A stretch of 64,000 nucleotides of DNA from Apis mellifera (GCF_003254395.2 NC_037642.1:1148501-1212500); one strand, 5' to 3'. Positions 33,944 through 47,740 are shown, counted from the first letter of the stretch. Program-made: numbers and translations. The notes: generated by a model from the sequence alone, not told the origin.

Positions 33944-36290
33944 GTGAGTACACCTATGCAACGACGTGACCCGGCACACTCGACGATAATTCGACCAGGA
34001 TGTACGCTTTGAATTTTCTCGAATCGAGTCAATTCGAGTGTTTATCTCGAATTTACCCGTGCACGCTTTCAAAAGATCCTTTTGTATCCGTAAATTACGT
34101 TTTTTTCAGACTTTTTAAGCTGTACAGAATGCCTCCGAAATTATAATGCTTGATGGTGATTCTATATGCAAAAATAGGTCAAAAAGAAAAAATGATATTT
34201 TTTTCGTTTAAGGCTCTGTTTTCAAATAAATTAAATTTGAAAAATTTCAAATACAATGAAATTGTAATTTAATTTCCAATTGGATAAATGAAATATTGAT
34301 GTATGTAAATTATTATTAACTATTTTTCGTATTTGTTTTCGAGTTATAATAAATTTTATGTTGGATTAATTCTATTGAGAAAAATTACTAATTAAACTAA
34401 TTCCATTATTTATAAATTATATATTGTATCATATATATAATGTTCATTGATATTCGAAATATTTCGTGAAAATATTAAGCAAGTTTGTTAATTCGAATTA
34501 TTGTATGTAGAATATATTAATAAAATAACTCGAAAACAAAATAAAGTAGAATATATATTTATATGAAATTTTTTTATCATTTTTAAGCATTTTGTATTTA
34601 TTAATTTCAATGAAAAATTAATATATACATTTTTATCAAAAATTATTTTAAATCATTTTCAAAATATTGATTAATCATAATTTTTTCCAATACATATCGT
34701 TTAAAATTTCTTTTCCAAATATCTTCTTTAATATTATTTTATATTATTATAATTATTTTAATTAATTTTTCAATTATATCGCAATAACTGTGCACAAATC
34801 CTTTTCTAATCTCTCTCATAATTTTTATCACCTGAAATCAAAAAGAGGGAGAGGAAAAAAATCTGCTCGGACCAAAGAACACCTCTCCGCGGTAGGTAAA
34901 ACACACCTTAACACGGTTATCCGAGCCATGAATAAATTTAACGCGACGACCGAGATTACGAGATTGGTCAAGTAATAATGCGCGTGAAAAGAGGCGTGCC
35001 CTTACCCCCATCGTAGACGTTATCGAGTAAAACCATCCCCTTTCCACTTGAAACGACTTTCACGTATACACGTACATGCAAATCCTTCTGGATAATGTGT
35101 ATACAAGGTGTTCTAATTTTAATTTATAAATGAAAAATATTCGCTGTACAAAGTGTCCTACGGAAGTGGAATAAATTATAATCTTTCAAACAGTGATCAA
35201 TGAAGCATAATTTGAATTGTTCGTAATTTTTGTCCGCATTGGTGCTTCTGGAAAATGTAATTGCATTTCTTCTTAGAATTTTTACGTTTATTCTGTCTCT
35301 GTTTTAAAGAAAATGTTTTTTGAATTTTTAATACATTAATCAATGCAATTTCTTTTTTTTTTCACAAAAAGATATTAAGAGATATTTATATTATAGTAAA
35401 AGATTCAAATTATATATGTTTTAAATTAATAATTTTTTACATAAATTACATAAATTAATCCTCTGTTGATTGAATTTTTGAAATACATTATATATTTTAT
35501 TATTCTTTCAAAGTTTTTTAAAGAATAAACTATTTAAAAAAAAAGTATAAAATTTACGAATGAAAACTATAAAATAATATTTAAAAAATATTGAAAAATA
35601 ACAAACAAAATTTTTAGAGATTTTTTGAAAGCTTATAATATCTAAAAATTTTTTATGAATTTAAAAGATCTAAATTGTACGATATTAAAAAAAATGACTA
35701 CTGATGGAAGATAATAATATAAAATAAGGAAATAATAAACTACATTGATTGATTGATTAAACAATTATTAAAAATTATATGATTTCATTTAAAAAATGTT
35801 ATAAAATTAAATTATTTTTTTAAAAAAATTGAATTCCTTTTTGAACATTCTTTTATACAAATAATTTATACGATAAAATAAATTAGATAAATTATATGTT
35901 ATAAAACAATATAAATAGATAGACAGTGATTTTTTATGTAAAAAAAAGAATACTTGCTCTTTTTAGAATAAATCATATATTGAAAACTTTTCAAGCACAA
36001 ATGAATTTAAATAATTACAGATTAAATATAAATAAATATAAATAAATTAAAAAATGTGAAATAAAATATTCTCATTTAAAAGTTTTCAAATACCATATTC
36101 ATCAATGTCCACTATCTTCAATCTCAATATTCTCAACAACAAAATTTAAATAATAACAAAGTCTTATTCTATACTTTTCATTTATTTTATAGAATAATAA
36201 ACGTATAATTCACTTTATTCGCCATAAACCTTACAACTTTTTTCACAAACAAAAGAATCTCATTTTTTCATTCTCTTTTTTTTTTTTTTT
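33944..36290. other. Putative intron, mostly AT-rich
   Basis: Sequence after the donor at 33944. G+C-richer patches occur at 33950-34090 and 34790-35100 (short opposed open frames there are unconvincing), and the rest is AT-rich. I found no acceptor that continues the frame of the 33889 exon here. Confidence 0.4.
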
Positions 36291-37260
36291 ACCTTTCATG
36301 TATAACCATTCATTCCAAAATACCCTATGTCTTCTACACATGTGTGCAATTCCGGTTCACAGACGCGCGCTCGACTCGAAGACTCTCGTAGAATCGTCCA
36401 CAAGTGACAAATGGAGGTGGCGAGGCGCTCGAAAACATTTACACCGAATCGGATTAACGCGGGTATTTAATCCCGCCCGCGGCTTTTCTCCTTGGCACGA
36501 AAATGAAAAGCAAAGAGGCAGGTAAAGAAAAAAAAAAAGAAAAAAAAAAATAAGGTGTATTAAAAAAATAAGGCAAAACAGGGAGGGGAGTGGGAGGCGA
36601 GGAGTTGACAGGGGAGACGTTGAAACATGGCGGTGCGGACGCTGTGAGAAGGGGGCGAGGGGCGGAATTGCGAAGAAGGTAGGAAGATAGAGCTCGCCTT
36701 CGATGAAATCTCATCTCTTTAATGGGAGAAACTTTTCCACCGAGCGAAGTCATCTCCCTCGAGCTTTCTCATCGAGTATCGGATTTCTGGCTGATCGCGC
36801 GCCGCCGCTGCGAACGACACAGACACCCTTGAATCCCCGCCGCCGTCAGGAGGGGGTGCTTTTTTTTCACGAGAGTTAACGGTTGAAAGGAAGAGGAGAA
36901 GGGAAGGAAGAGAGAGAGAGAGAGAGAGGAAGAGTTCGTGTCCGTGTTTTTTAATCATCCTGAAAAGGAGCCTCGAACGTGTCGCGTCTTACGTTTGAAT
37001 CGAGGAGATCGATGGAAGGGGTTGAGCTCGCGAACCTGTTCACGATTATTTGTAGCGGGGGTGTCGAGGGCTATTCGTTGAACGGTGTCGTGTCTGTTGG
37101 ACATTCCGTGATGCGTGCTATGATTTCTCTTTTCGTTTCGGAGTGGTAGAGAGATGACGTGAGAAAATAGAGATAGGGAAAGGGGAAAGGAATGAAAGTT
37201 GTTGGAAGAAGATACGAAAGCGATACAGTTGTTGATAGTGTTGCGATCGATGAGAATAGT
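36290..37260. other. CpG- and purine-rich island
   Basis: G+C-richer with A/G-rich tracts at 36520-36670 and a GA repeat. Frames at 36298-36525 (+), 36454-36753 and 36719-36958 (-) are low-complexity or Arg/Pro/Ser-rich. No gene is supported. Confidence 0.4.
36909..36928 (+). repeat. (AG)n microsatellite
   Basis: Ten AG dinucleotides within a purine-rich tract. Confidence 0.9.
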
Positions 37261-37434
37261 TGAATTTTATTCTTTTAATTTAAAATATGTTTCGCTTGTA
37301 TGGAAATTTTTGTAAAAATGACAGAATTTATTAGGGAGTTGTCATGTCATGAACTCATTTATTATTTTTATACGAGATCTTGTGAATAGAAAAAGGATTT
37401 TTAAGGGATTTTTCTGATTTTGTTTCATGATTTT

Positions 37435-37519
37435 TCTCTCGCTTCAGATCTTTTTAATTTTTGGAATCTATATGCGTTTTTATGTTATTATTATCAGTGA
37501 TATGATAATATGATAAAGC

Positions 37520-37587
<68 letters not shown>

Positions 37588-38166
37588 TTAATTAATTATT
37601 TATTTTATCACATATTCTGAATAAATAAGAGAATAGAATATGAGCATTTTATTTTTTGATGTAAGATACCTGAGAATAATAATAAATGTTTAGATTAAAA
37701 AGTTTGAAGGATTTTATATGGAATATATTGTATATAAATATTGAATCTTATAAAACTTTTGATTTTTTTATATTTATTTTGAAATATAAAATTTTCAAAA
37801 TTCCAATTTATGTAGCCATCAATCAAGTTTTTTCTCGCTTCAGATTTTTTAATTTTTGGAATCTATATGCGTTTTTATGTTATTATTATCAGATATGATA
37901 ATATGATAAAGCTATTATATATGTCATTAATTATTTATTTATTTTATCACATATTTCCGAATATAAATGAGAGAATATGAATATTAGCATTTTATTTTTT
38001 GATGTAAGATACTGAGAATAATAATAAATATTTAGATTAAAAAGTTTGAAGGATTTCATATGAAATATATAAATATTGAATCTTATAAAACTTTTGATTT
38101 TTTTATATTTATTTTGAAATATAAAATTTTCAAAATTCCAATTTATATAGCCATCAATCAAGTTTC
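37435..38166 (+). repeat. Tandem duplication, about 396-bp period
   Basis: Copy 1 spans about 37435-37830 and copy 2 about 37831-38166. Both begin TCTCGCTTCAGAT and end with CCATCAATCAAGTTT. They are near-identical except that copy 1 carries a long TA repeat at 37523-37585 that copy 2 lacks. Small indels also differ (CAGTGATATG versus CAGATATG). The TA array therefore expanded in copy 1, or was lost from copy 2, after duplication. The open frames at 37686-37898 (+) and 37931-38197 (-) belong to this AT-rich repeat and are not genes. Confidence 0.95.
37523..37585 (+). repeat. (TA)n microsatellite
   Basis: About 63 bases of uninterrupted TA, present only in the first copy of the 396-bp duplication. 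Confidence 0.95.
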
Positions 38167-39490
38167 TCATGTTTCTCCATTTTTTCCAATTTTTCATTTC
38201 ACTTTCTCATATTAATATCATAATCGAAAAATATGAATACTTCAAATCTTTATTATATAACAATTATTATAATATAACTTATTTTTTTCGTTTCTTTAAA
38301 AATCATAAAATAAGCTAAATTTTAATAAGCACGAATAGAAATTTTCTATTATATCTGAAACATGAAACAAAAAGATAATTATTCATAACAAATGTTATTT
38401 ACTATAAAATATCATTTGCAAAATTAACAATATACAAATCAAAATCTTATTTTATATTCATACTTTCTTTTTTATTCATGTTATTAATTTATGAGACTAA
38501 TATAAAATTTATTTTTGTAAATGATCAATTATATATATACATATATATATCAGACTTAAACAGAAATTGATATGAAAAAGGATAAAAAATAATATATAAA
38601 AACATTGCACACTTTTCAAAATTCTTCGATATCAATACTGAAATCACTTTTCCAGAGTTTTGAACAGTTTATTCCACGCTTTTAAAAACGGAAGAATAAG
38701 GAGTTAAAGTTGAAAAAGATAAGCTTCAGTGAAAACTGACGTAAGAGCAATGAAATATTTTGAAACGGAAGACATTCTGTTATAACAAGAGAAAACAACG
38801 GATTTAGCTTTTCTCTGATGGTACGCAGAGTGGAGGAAGATTAAATAATATTGAATGATAAAAACTTAATAAGCGATTAAAACTTCGTTTGCTTACGGAA
38901 ATGTAGGAATTTGAAGCGTTATTTTTAGAATCGTTCGATGTGAAGATTTTAAAAATGCTTATAATATATTTGCACTTTATTAGAGAGAGAATATATATAT
39001 AATCACGAAAAATATTTTAATTAACTGAAATATTGTTTACATGATGGAACCAAAATGGAAACTTAAATAGAATTTTGTTTATGTTTTTGGTATATACTTA
39101 ATTTTTTAAATAATATTCTTAAAATTAATTATTATTGAAAAGATTAGTTTCTCTTCTCATATCATAAAATTTTAAAAAAAAATTAAAAAAATTTAAATTA
39201 ATCTAAAGATTAAAGACAATATTTTTTCTTTAATTATTTCAAAAACAAACTTTATTTATTTATATTCTGTCTATGTATAAGAAATGTATTACATATAATC
39301 ATTAAATGAATATTATTTACATTAAATAAAATTTACATCCTTAAAATAAATTTCAAAATGCGATATTGATCTCTTAAAATTATTTACAAACGAAGAGATT
39401 ATCCTTCTCTCTCGATTCATAAAATATTCCAAAAATTTAAGTCGCTGTTGTAAAGATATTAAAAAAAAAAAAAAAAAGAACGAAAAAAGA
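38167..39490. other. AT-rich spacer
   Basis: AT-rich, with a slightly less AT-rich patch at 38620-38960. It ends in A-rich runs (39460-39500). I see no gene. Confidence 0.6.
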
Positions 39491-40110
39491 AAAAAATATA
39501 TATTTTCTTTAATTACCGTGAAAATGTACTGCCACGTGAACTTTTAAATCCCCATAATTTATCCCCTTTAAGGGAGTGAAGCCGGAGAATTTGAAACTGC
39601 AGGCACATAAAATGCTCGTAGTTAAACGCTTTTGAATTTATCGAGGTAATCGCAGCGACCTGAAATCTTCCGTTGCATCTTTGCAGTTGGTAGAGCACGT
39701 GAGCACGATAACTCGAAGGGCTGTGCAACTTGTTCAAGGAACGTGTTTGCGGCACTGAATCTCACGTACGTTCGCACACACGTATGCGACACACGTATGC
39801 ATCATGTTCACCGCGTTTCGTTGGAAATTGCCATTGGAAAGTCGTAATTAGTTTAATCAGTTTCACATTGCTCTCTCTCTCCTCGACGTTGCGTCCGAGA
39901 GACTTACGTCACCCCGCGTTTTCTTCGTTCTTATGCTCGTAAAAAAGGTGTCCTTCCGTAAAAAGGATCGTCTTGAAATTTCTGTTGAAGTTGAAATGCT
40001 CGAATTTGAACTTACCTCCTATTACGAACGTTTAATGAGTCTGATTTATAATTCTGGGTCGATTTTGAACAGTTTCGAGAAAAATCTTTCGATCTTCAAT
40101 TGGTAAGATT
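39490..40110. other. G+C-richer island with a weak - strand open frame
   Basis: An 80-codon - strand frame at 39513-39755 has reasonably even composition (…YQLQRCNGRFQVAAITSINS…) but no domain and no clear splice sites. The + strand frame at 39730-39942 is Arg/His/Ser-rich. Neither is supported well enough to call. Confidence 0.35.
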
Positions 40111-42307
40111 TTTTAAAACTTTCTTTTCGTAGAAAATGATTATTTTATTTTTCTTCAACTCAATGAAAAAGGAATCTATTTTAGAATAATTTATTTATTA
40201 TAAAAGAAATGATATTCAAATTTAAAAAATAATTTTTGAAAGAATAAAAAAATTGCTTCCCAATTATTGACATTAAAAATCAATAAAAATATTCTTGAGC
40301 ACAAGATATATATAAATTTTCGATCAAATGTATAATAATTTGAACAAAATTCTAGTGGTTATAATCAATAAATAAAGAACAAAGCTGAAAACATTTTATT
40401 TTTAATTTTATTTTAACTTCTAAGAATCGCTCTTTAAATTTTTGGATACTGAATATCTCGTATATGAAATATTTCACACGTTATAATTCCAAAACAACAA
40501 AAATTAGAAAAAAAATTATATTGTCAAAAATTGCTATCATTTCAAACTTGTTGCTTAATCACGAGTTAATTAAAACTTTTAATCTTTAAATATTTATAAT
40601 AAAGAAAAATATGGAATCTATCTATGTGTATTTTAAATAAATGGATAAAGAAATGATGTCGCAGACCAATACTGGTATTTTCTGTGAGTTGTTTGATAAA
40701 AGACCGAGCGAAGAGGGCGGAGGAAATAAATCGAAGAGGGATAATGCCTCGAAACGTTCATGTCAATCTCAAATGCCGTCAGTCCCTTCTCAAGATTCGT
40801 CTTCGCTTATTCGAGTGCAGTAACAAATACCTTTGCTCGTTACTTGTCATTCATAAGGTTTTATGTGGAGATAGCTGAACGTGCCTCTGTTCTATTCGTT
40901 TTCGTATAAGTCGAACTGACATTCCAATTCTCCCCACCTTAGATATTTTCTCGCATTTTCGTATAAACGCATTGAAAGGAATATTTCTTTCAAATCTCTT
41001 CTACACGCAAAAAAAGGATATATTATTATAGTATTTTTGAAAAAAAATATATCTGTGCTGTTAATATGTTAATAATCTCGTAAAGGATTTTATTAAATAA
41101 AGAAAAGGTAAAAAAGAATTCATTGTTATAAATATTCGCAACATTTCTTAATTTTTCGAGATAATTTTTTTCTTATTAAAACGATTAATTTTTGTTCGAT
41201 TAGAATTAATATTTTAAATTATAAAATAAATTATGTATTATCTATTCTCGGCATGAAATAGATTGCCAATTTTATCATAAAATTTTTATGAATATAATTG
41301 AATAAATCTTAGAAAGAAATGGAATTTAAATTTTTAATTTGCTTCAAACGTAATAATGCTTAATTTAGACATTTCGTGTTTCTTAATATGTTATGCATTG
41401 TGCATAAATTTATTAAAGATTATATTTTCTCAAATTAATTACGTCAAATTGGTGATGAAACATATGTAAAAAAATTTTCTTTAGCGAAAAAAATAAAGTA
41501 AGTATAATTTTTGATAAATATAATTTTTTACTTTTATATTTCATATTTTTGATTTAACATACCATAGTATCGTAACTTACATTTAAAAAATTACATGATT
41601 TTTGCCAACTATCTTTTTGTTATTAATTATATTTATGGAACGACAATATATTTTATCGTATTATTACATTCTTACTTTTTTCTATTTATTTACTTTTTCA
41701 GATTATTGAAAATATTGTTTGCCAAGAATATAGAAAAGAGACAACAATATTTTAGTAGAATTATCTTCAATCAACTTCGAGTTGTTTAATTTTTTATTCA
41801 ATTATTAATACAACAATATTCTTTAATATGAAAATAATAGAAATTAAAATGTCGAAAAAAATAATATAATATTCAAGAACTCCTCAAATCAACGACTTTG
41901 TCATTTATCAAACTATAGAGAGACAACTTTATTAGACTAATCTAAAAATTAAAAAATCCGAAAGATAAAAAATTTGATTGCAATAATACTTGCTCGTAAT
42001 ACATATTCGTTTTAATCAAAAAGAAGATGATTAAAATTGATTTAAAATGAATCGAAAATATAGAACAAAACATTTCCATACAAAGATTCAGTTTCACGAA
42101 AATTGAATTCGACAATTTATTCATTACACGTGTAAATTATTTATATATCTTTTTAAAAGTATATCAATTTCGAAGACTGCTTCGTATATTCTCGCACTAA
42201 ATTTCAATTCGAAGCAATTATAAATATAATTCTATTTTCAATCATCATCTGCAATATCTGAAATAATATCAAAAAATACCAAAATTGTTCTACATTCTCT
42301 AAAAAAT
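40110..42307. other. AT-rich spacer with a G+C-richer patch at 40640-40960
   Basis: The patch carries two overlapping short + strand frames (40641-40823 and 40684-40878). Both are hydrophilic and without motif. The rest is AT-rich and empty. Confidence 0.5.
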
Positions 42308-42561
42308 ACTAAATTATCAAATATCATTTCTGTATCTATACATGTTTTTAAATAAACCTGTCTAATTTAATTTTCTATGATGCTACTCACCATAAACGTT
42401 TCAAAAAAAAAAACATTTATCGAACAGAAAACTACTAAATTATCAAATATTATTTCTATCCTGTATCTATACATGTTTTTAAACAAATCTGTCTAATTTA
42501 ATTTTCTGTGATGCTACTCACGATAAACGTTTCAAAAAAAAAAAAAAACATTTATCGAACA
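42308..42561 (+). repeat. Tandem duplication, 126-bp period
   Basis: Two copies, about 42308-42433 and 42434-42561, both start ACTAAATTATCAAATAT. They share CTGTATCTATACATGTTTTTAA and TGATGCTACTCAC and end in an A run followed by CATTTATCGAAC. The A run differs in length between the copies and there are a few substitutions. Confidence 0.95.
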
Positions 42562-43260
42562 AAAAAGAAATTTCGCGTTAAAAATTGGAACCGTCTCGAG
42601 CAAAAGTTCCTTGGCCGTAAAATATTCGATTTATCGGCGTCCGTTCCATTCAAAAATCAGGCATCGAATCTCACGAATCGCATATACCGCCGGCCACCTC
42701 ACGGAAGGCATTCGCAATACCTTCGCCCCTTTTCTCTCCGCTCCGGTAATCGGTCATTCGTATCTCGCGGCACTGATGGAGAACGTAGCGGTTTCTACGT
42801 GTTCCCGATCGAGACGCGGGGGCCACGTGATCGCGCGGCCAGGCCGATCTACGATCGAGCGGGTGAAAAATGAGCCGGCTTCTCCCGAGACGGGAACACA
42901 GGCCTGGCCACGCGAGCCAAGCGGCCACGCTACGTGACCCCCCGCCGAGACTTCATAAATCCGGCATCAATATCGAATAGGTGGCCCTTTTCTCTCACGT
43001 TTTCCGCGCACGCCACGCGGATCAAATTTATTGCGATCGTCGCCCGCTCTCGCGCTTCTGCGATTAATAGAATCTGTCGAACGCTACTGTGCTCTCCTTC
43101 CCTCCCCTTCCCCCTCCTCTCTCTCTTCACTTCTGCTTTTGCGCTGAATTTCGTGGAGATGTATAGTTCGTAGCGTATAGTTGGATAAATGGGATGTAGA
43201 GTAAGGTGAAACGAGGTAGAAATGGAACAGTTGTTTCGAAAAGGATACAGGATCGGTTAG
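42562..43260. other. CpG-rich island, no supported gene
   Basis: Dense CpG between 42660 and 43080. Open frames overlap on both strands (42508-42873, 42611-42937 and 42934-43173 on +; 42671-42928 and 42930-43130 on -), all Arg/Ser/Pro-rich as the composition predicts. It may be a promoter or enhancer island. Confidence 0.4.
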
Positions 43261-45740
43261 TTGCGGGAAAAATTTAAAGAGGTTGATTGAATGAAGTAAT
43301 CGATTATAATAACCATTATAAGTAAATTGAGCATTTTAAATAAGGTTATTAAGAATTGAATTAGTGCTTTGGTTAATTGTTTTCTATCAGATATATTATT
43401 CTTTCGGTTTTCTTTCAATTAAACGATTTCAAATTGATATAAAGATTTATAGTTTTAACTTCTCGCTTTCGTGGATCTTTTTTTTTTCGAAACAATATTC
43501 TATTAATAGGAAAGATTTTCTTCGAACAAATAAATTTTTTTGTCTTTTAAGATTCTGTCTCCTCACAAGACTTAACAAGAAGAAAAGACAGACGATTAGA
43601 GAATACAGTAATCTTTTTTCATTTTCATTTGAAAATCGTGACACGAAAATAATCTTTTTCATAGTTTAACGAATAATATTCGACATGCTATAAGAAATGT
43701 ATATAATAATAAATTCATAGTATTTTTCTATTAAATGAATGGAAGAATAGAAATTTTTCTTCCGTACTTTTTACTTCTTGCCAAAGATTTCCTCTTTCTC
43801 GTATCATTTCTCTCCATCCACTTTTTTTTTTATTTAGAACTTTCATTTATTTTTCCCTCCATTCCTTCCATCCTTTCCTTTTCTCATATATATCTTCCCC
43901 CCTCCCTTTCTTTATTTATCAGCCCATCTTTCTGCTCCATCTTCTCTTTCGCTCCACCCCGCCCTTTAACGCAACAGTTAGAGCTCGCGTTCTCTATCAA
44001 AGGACCCTTGCAACCTGTTCACGAACACCTTAATCGTCCGACGAGGAGAAAGAAAGAAAAAAAAAGAAAAAAGCAAACAGAGAGAGGCGAGCAAAAGGCG
44101 CGTCGCGTCTCGTTGTTTCACCGAATGCATATTTCATCGAATCGACGCAACCCTCTCTAGACAATCATCTCGAGGGATCCTACACAAGATTTCTTTGGGA
44201 ATCGAACAGGCCTCCGGGTCTACATCTTGATTAAAGCGATTGTTTCAACGAAGAGCACTTTTCTGCAGTCGCTGTCCCACTCTCCTCCTCTTCCCCTCTT
44301 CCCCTTCTTTCATTTCTAGATTTCTAGATTCCTCTCTTTCCCTCCAGAAACGTCCAAGCGTGATATCTACTTAATTACCGAAGCTTTTGTAAGCGAAACG
44401 AAGCAAGTGCTCGACAAAGACCGTGGGGAGGGAGAGGGGAAGGTGTATATACATATATATATATGAAAAAGGATAAAGGAAAAAAAGGAGAAAGGAAAGA
44501 AAGGGAGAAAAGGAAGGGGAGAGAGAGAGAGAGAGAGACATGGGCTGGTTGATACCGATGCTGGAAAAGGCTCGAGGAAATGTCCGTTGGTAAGAGGCAT
44601 TTACATGTAAATGGCTCCATGGTTACGAAAGTCTGGTTGAGTGGGACGAGGAGAGGTGAAGTTAACGAGGCTCGATCGTCGGGAGGAAAAAAGAGAACGG
44701 CTGCCAGATGGAAAAAAACCAGGCATGGAGAAAGAAATGGGGGAGATATCGTTTCGTTTCGATTCAGACTTTTGTCTGTCGTTAACATCCATCGAACTTT
44801 TTCTATTTCTTGCCGCGCCTCAAATCACGATTTTTTAAAACAATTTTTATTACGTTCAACACGGAAATTGAATCTTTGCAAGACATCGAATGATTATGAT
44901 AGTTTTTCTATTGTTATTTATTTATTATTGGACGTAGATTTGGCAAGTGATTCTTATAGAATCAATAAATGTAGAATAAAATTTTTTCATTTTCAAATAA
45001 AATAGATTCAAAAAATTTTCAAATGTAATAAAAACTTGACTTTTTTTTTTTTTATTAAATATAAAAATATCGATGGAGCTATTGATAAATGGTTATGTGT
45101 GAAAATAAGCAAAAAGTGTAGAATAAAATTTTATCGCTTTAATCCTTTTTTTAAGAAAATGTGTACGATCAAAGAGAATTAATTTTTAAATGAAAAAATT
45201 CTTTATTTAGTTTTAGAATTAAATTGCTAATAACTCGAAAAATAAATCTGAAGTAACATAACAATTTTTATTTTGTATATCAACTTTTGTGTTTGTTTCA
45301 TTTCTTAAATTTTCTATTTCTATTTCGATTTTCTATTTCTCGTTTAATTTTCAATTTTCAAGGGATATTATATTTAATATATTATTTTATTATTTATTGC
45401 TATTACTTATTTATAATATTATAATATTTATAAAATATTCATAAAAGAGCTTCACTTATTTTGTGATTCAATTTCCTTAACTTATATACAGGTTTCAAAG
45501 AGTACCATCATTTCCTATTTATTTAATAATAAATTTAAAAGTATAAAACTATTTTATATTCATTGATAAAAATTTTACATTTACCAATCATAGTGAAATT
45601 CAAATACGATAGAACAATCTTAAAACTCTAAAACAAAAGAATATAAAAAATACATAGAGAAGAATCTATCCCTTTTAAATATCAAATTGTAAAAAACTTG
45701 ATCTCTATTTAATTCAATGGAAACATATTTTAAATTCGAC
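43260..45740. other. AT-rich, then pyrimidine/purine-rich and G+C-richer, then AT-rich
   Basis: 43260-43740 is AT-rich. 43740-43960 is pyrimidine-rich. 43960-44820 is a G+C-richer island with GA tracts. 44820-45740 is AT-rich. Frames in the pyrimidine and GA tracts are low-complexity (Leu/Ser/Phe/Pro runs). I see no gene. Confidence 0.45.
44519..44538 (+). repeat. (GA)n microsatellite
   Basis: Ten GA dinucleotides at the end of a 60-base A/G tract. Confidence 0.9.
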
Positions 45741-46370
45741 GAGCAATTTTAGAGCGAGAATGGAAATCGAAAATGGAGGATCAGAAATCGTCACGAGGGC
45801 TCGCGTGTATGCGCATTAGGTACTTACACGCGAGTGCCAAGCCAAACTGGTCCGACAAATAGTTGGAAGCCTTACGCTCGTATATCATTTGAGGATTTAT
45901 GCAATGCAGAGACTCGTGTGTAGGTACGAGTGTATTTAAGCAAACGAGTCGCACGTGTAACTGTAAGTCACGAATAGTTTTCAACGAACAGTATATTCGA
46001 TGTGTTTGCGTGGAGATACATGTATTTTTGAAGCTCGAAAAAAAAGAAAAGAAAAGAAAAGAAATAAAAGAAAGAATGAAAAATTGTGCAATGAATTTTG
46101 AACTTAATGAGCATTCTTCTTGATCTTTAAATTACGTTTCCCTTTTTATAATGTATTTACAATACACGATTATTTAATATTGGCTAGTATAAAGAAAATT
46201 GAATAATTATATTAGAATAGGAAAAAGAAAAGAATTGTTGATAATTAATTTATAAAAAGTATATAATATCTTGATATTTGAAACGTTCTTTTAAATATTC
46301 TCGAAATTCTTTCTTTAACTTTTTCTGTAATATCTCAAATTGCTTATTAAATAATAGACGCGCTATTGAT
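45740..46370. other. Small G+C-richer patch and AT-rich DNA
   Basis: A 67-codon - strand frame (45781-45984) has even composition and contains a GTAAGT donor-like site (CGCGT/GTAAGT on the - strand), but no acceptor upstream. An AAAAG repeat lies near 46040. Too weak to call a gene. Confidence 0.3.
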
Positions 46371-46730
46371 TTTTCGATTAATTCCATTCTATCCTCCGAT
46401 CTTCCATCCAAATCCATTTCTTGAGGGAAATTCCCACCTGTAAGGCTAGCCGAATAGGCTCCATCAGCTCATAAGCTGTCGGTTATAAACCCAAGATACG
46501 ATGAACACACTTCAGGAGCACCTGACTGACGTCAATCTGTAATTGCATTTCTCGTGACGTGTGGATACATTTTGGTCGAATTGCGTCGGATTATCTGTTC
46601 TCAATGCGCGATAGCTTTCGCGATCCAGCTGGCGCTACATGGACAGGGCTGCTAGATCACGGTATTAGACAATCCTATTGAGGAGCTTTGTCTTTAATTA
46701 GGTATCGTCTTCCGATTTCAATGCAGACTC
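46370..46730. promoter_or_regulatory. Dense palindromic element, possible enhancer
   Basis: A sharply bounded block without an open frame, rich in perfect palindromes. It holds GGCTAGCC (46444-46451), a CAGCT/AGCTG hairpin with a CATA loop near 46466-46478, TGACGTCA (46527-46534, a full CRE), a CGCGA/TCGCG hairpin (46607-46611/46618-46622) and CCAGCTGG (46625-46632, E-box). ACAATCCTATTG and TTTAATTAGG follow. A cluster of dimeric transcription-factor sites is the simplest reading. A structured RNA is less likely because the palindromes are short and independent. Confidence 0.35.
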
Positions 46731-47740
46731 CCTTATCCTATCTACGTTTACTGTAATTTTAACGATGTATCGAATTTCACGGTGTGCGGAGGAAATGTTA
46801 AATACTCGATTTTCCTCGAATAATTTATCGAGTATACATTTTCTACCTTCTTTCTCCTGATAATAGCGATTTTATGATATTCTTGATTATTAAAATCAAT
46901 GTGAACGAGAATTGGATTTTGATTATCTGAGAATCATAATAATGTAATATAGATAAATAGAATTAATACAAAAATATATGAAAAAAGCTCTTTTTTAAAT
47001 ATTAATTTATAAATATATTTCATACATTGAATTTCTCAGTTATATTTTTGCCATTATGATTAAAATAGTCATATTATATTCATATTCAAGATTTCATATT
47101 CAAGAAATATTTTCATTTCAGAAAAAAATATATTTAAATATATTCATTTTTATACCTTCTCAGAGAATTTTTATTATTGTAAGAAACCACCGATCGATAA
47201 TTTCGATTCGTTTCACCGTTTGTTACCCATCATCTCGCCATGATTGTTCCGTCAATCATAATTCCATCCCGTGCGATTATCCAAGACGCGCTGATTTCTC
47301 CGAATATTCGAGTATAGAAAAAGAGGGAGGGGGAGAATCGCTCGAAACTTTTCAATTTCTCCGAATATACGAATTTTTCGGTTGGCCGGTCGGACGAGAG
47401 TACACAATGCGATAAAATAGAGGTGCGGAGATGGGTAACAAGGCCGCGGGAGAGTGATAGACCGATGGAACCGTAGACATTGAATCGGCCCCGTGTAGCC
47501 AATCATTGGAGGATCCTCCCATTCCCTGTTTAATCGTCTCAGCAACCTGGGTTCCGGCGGCGGCCCGATAATGAATACGCCCCGTAGCGCAGTTAGCTGC
47601 ATCTGCACCCGACCACTCTTGGCCAGCGTGAAAATTCCCGAAACTTTGATACTCGCCACTTGGTCGCGGTTACATTCTAACTTTAGCCCTGTTCTTGGAA
47701 AATAAACGAGGCTGTGCGAGGATGGAACGGATGGAAGAGG
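46730..47740. other. AT-rich spacer then CpG-rich island
   Basis: In the island at 47170-47720 a - strand frame (47252-47659) has a natural-looking first half beginning at a GTG codon (…IKVSGIFTLAKSGRVQMQLT…) but becomes unconvincing. It remains open upstream of 47659 with no ATG or acceptor to define a start. I do not call it. Confidence 0.35.
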
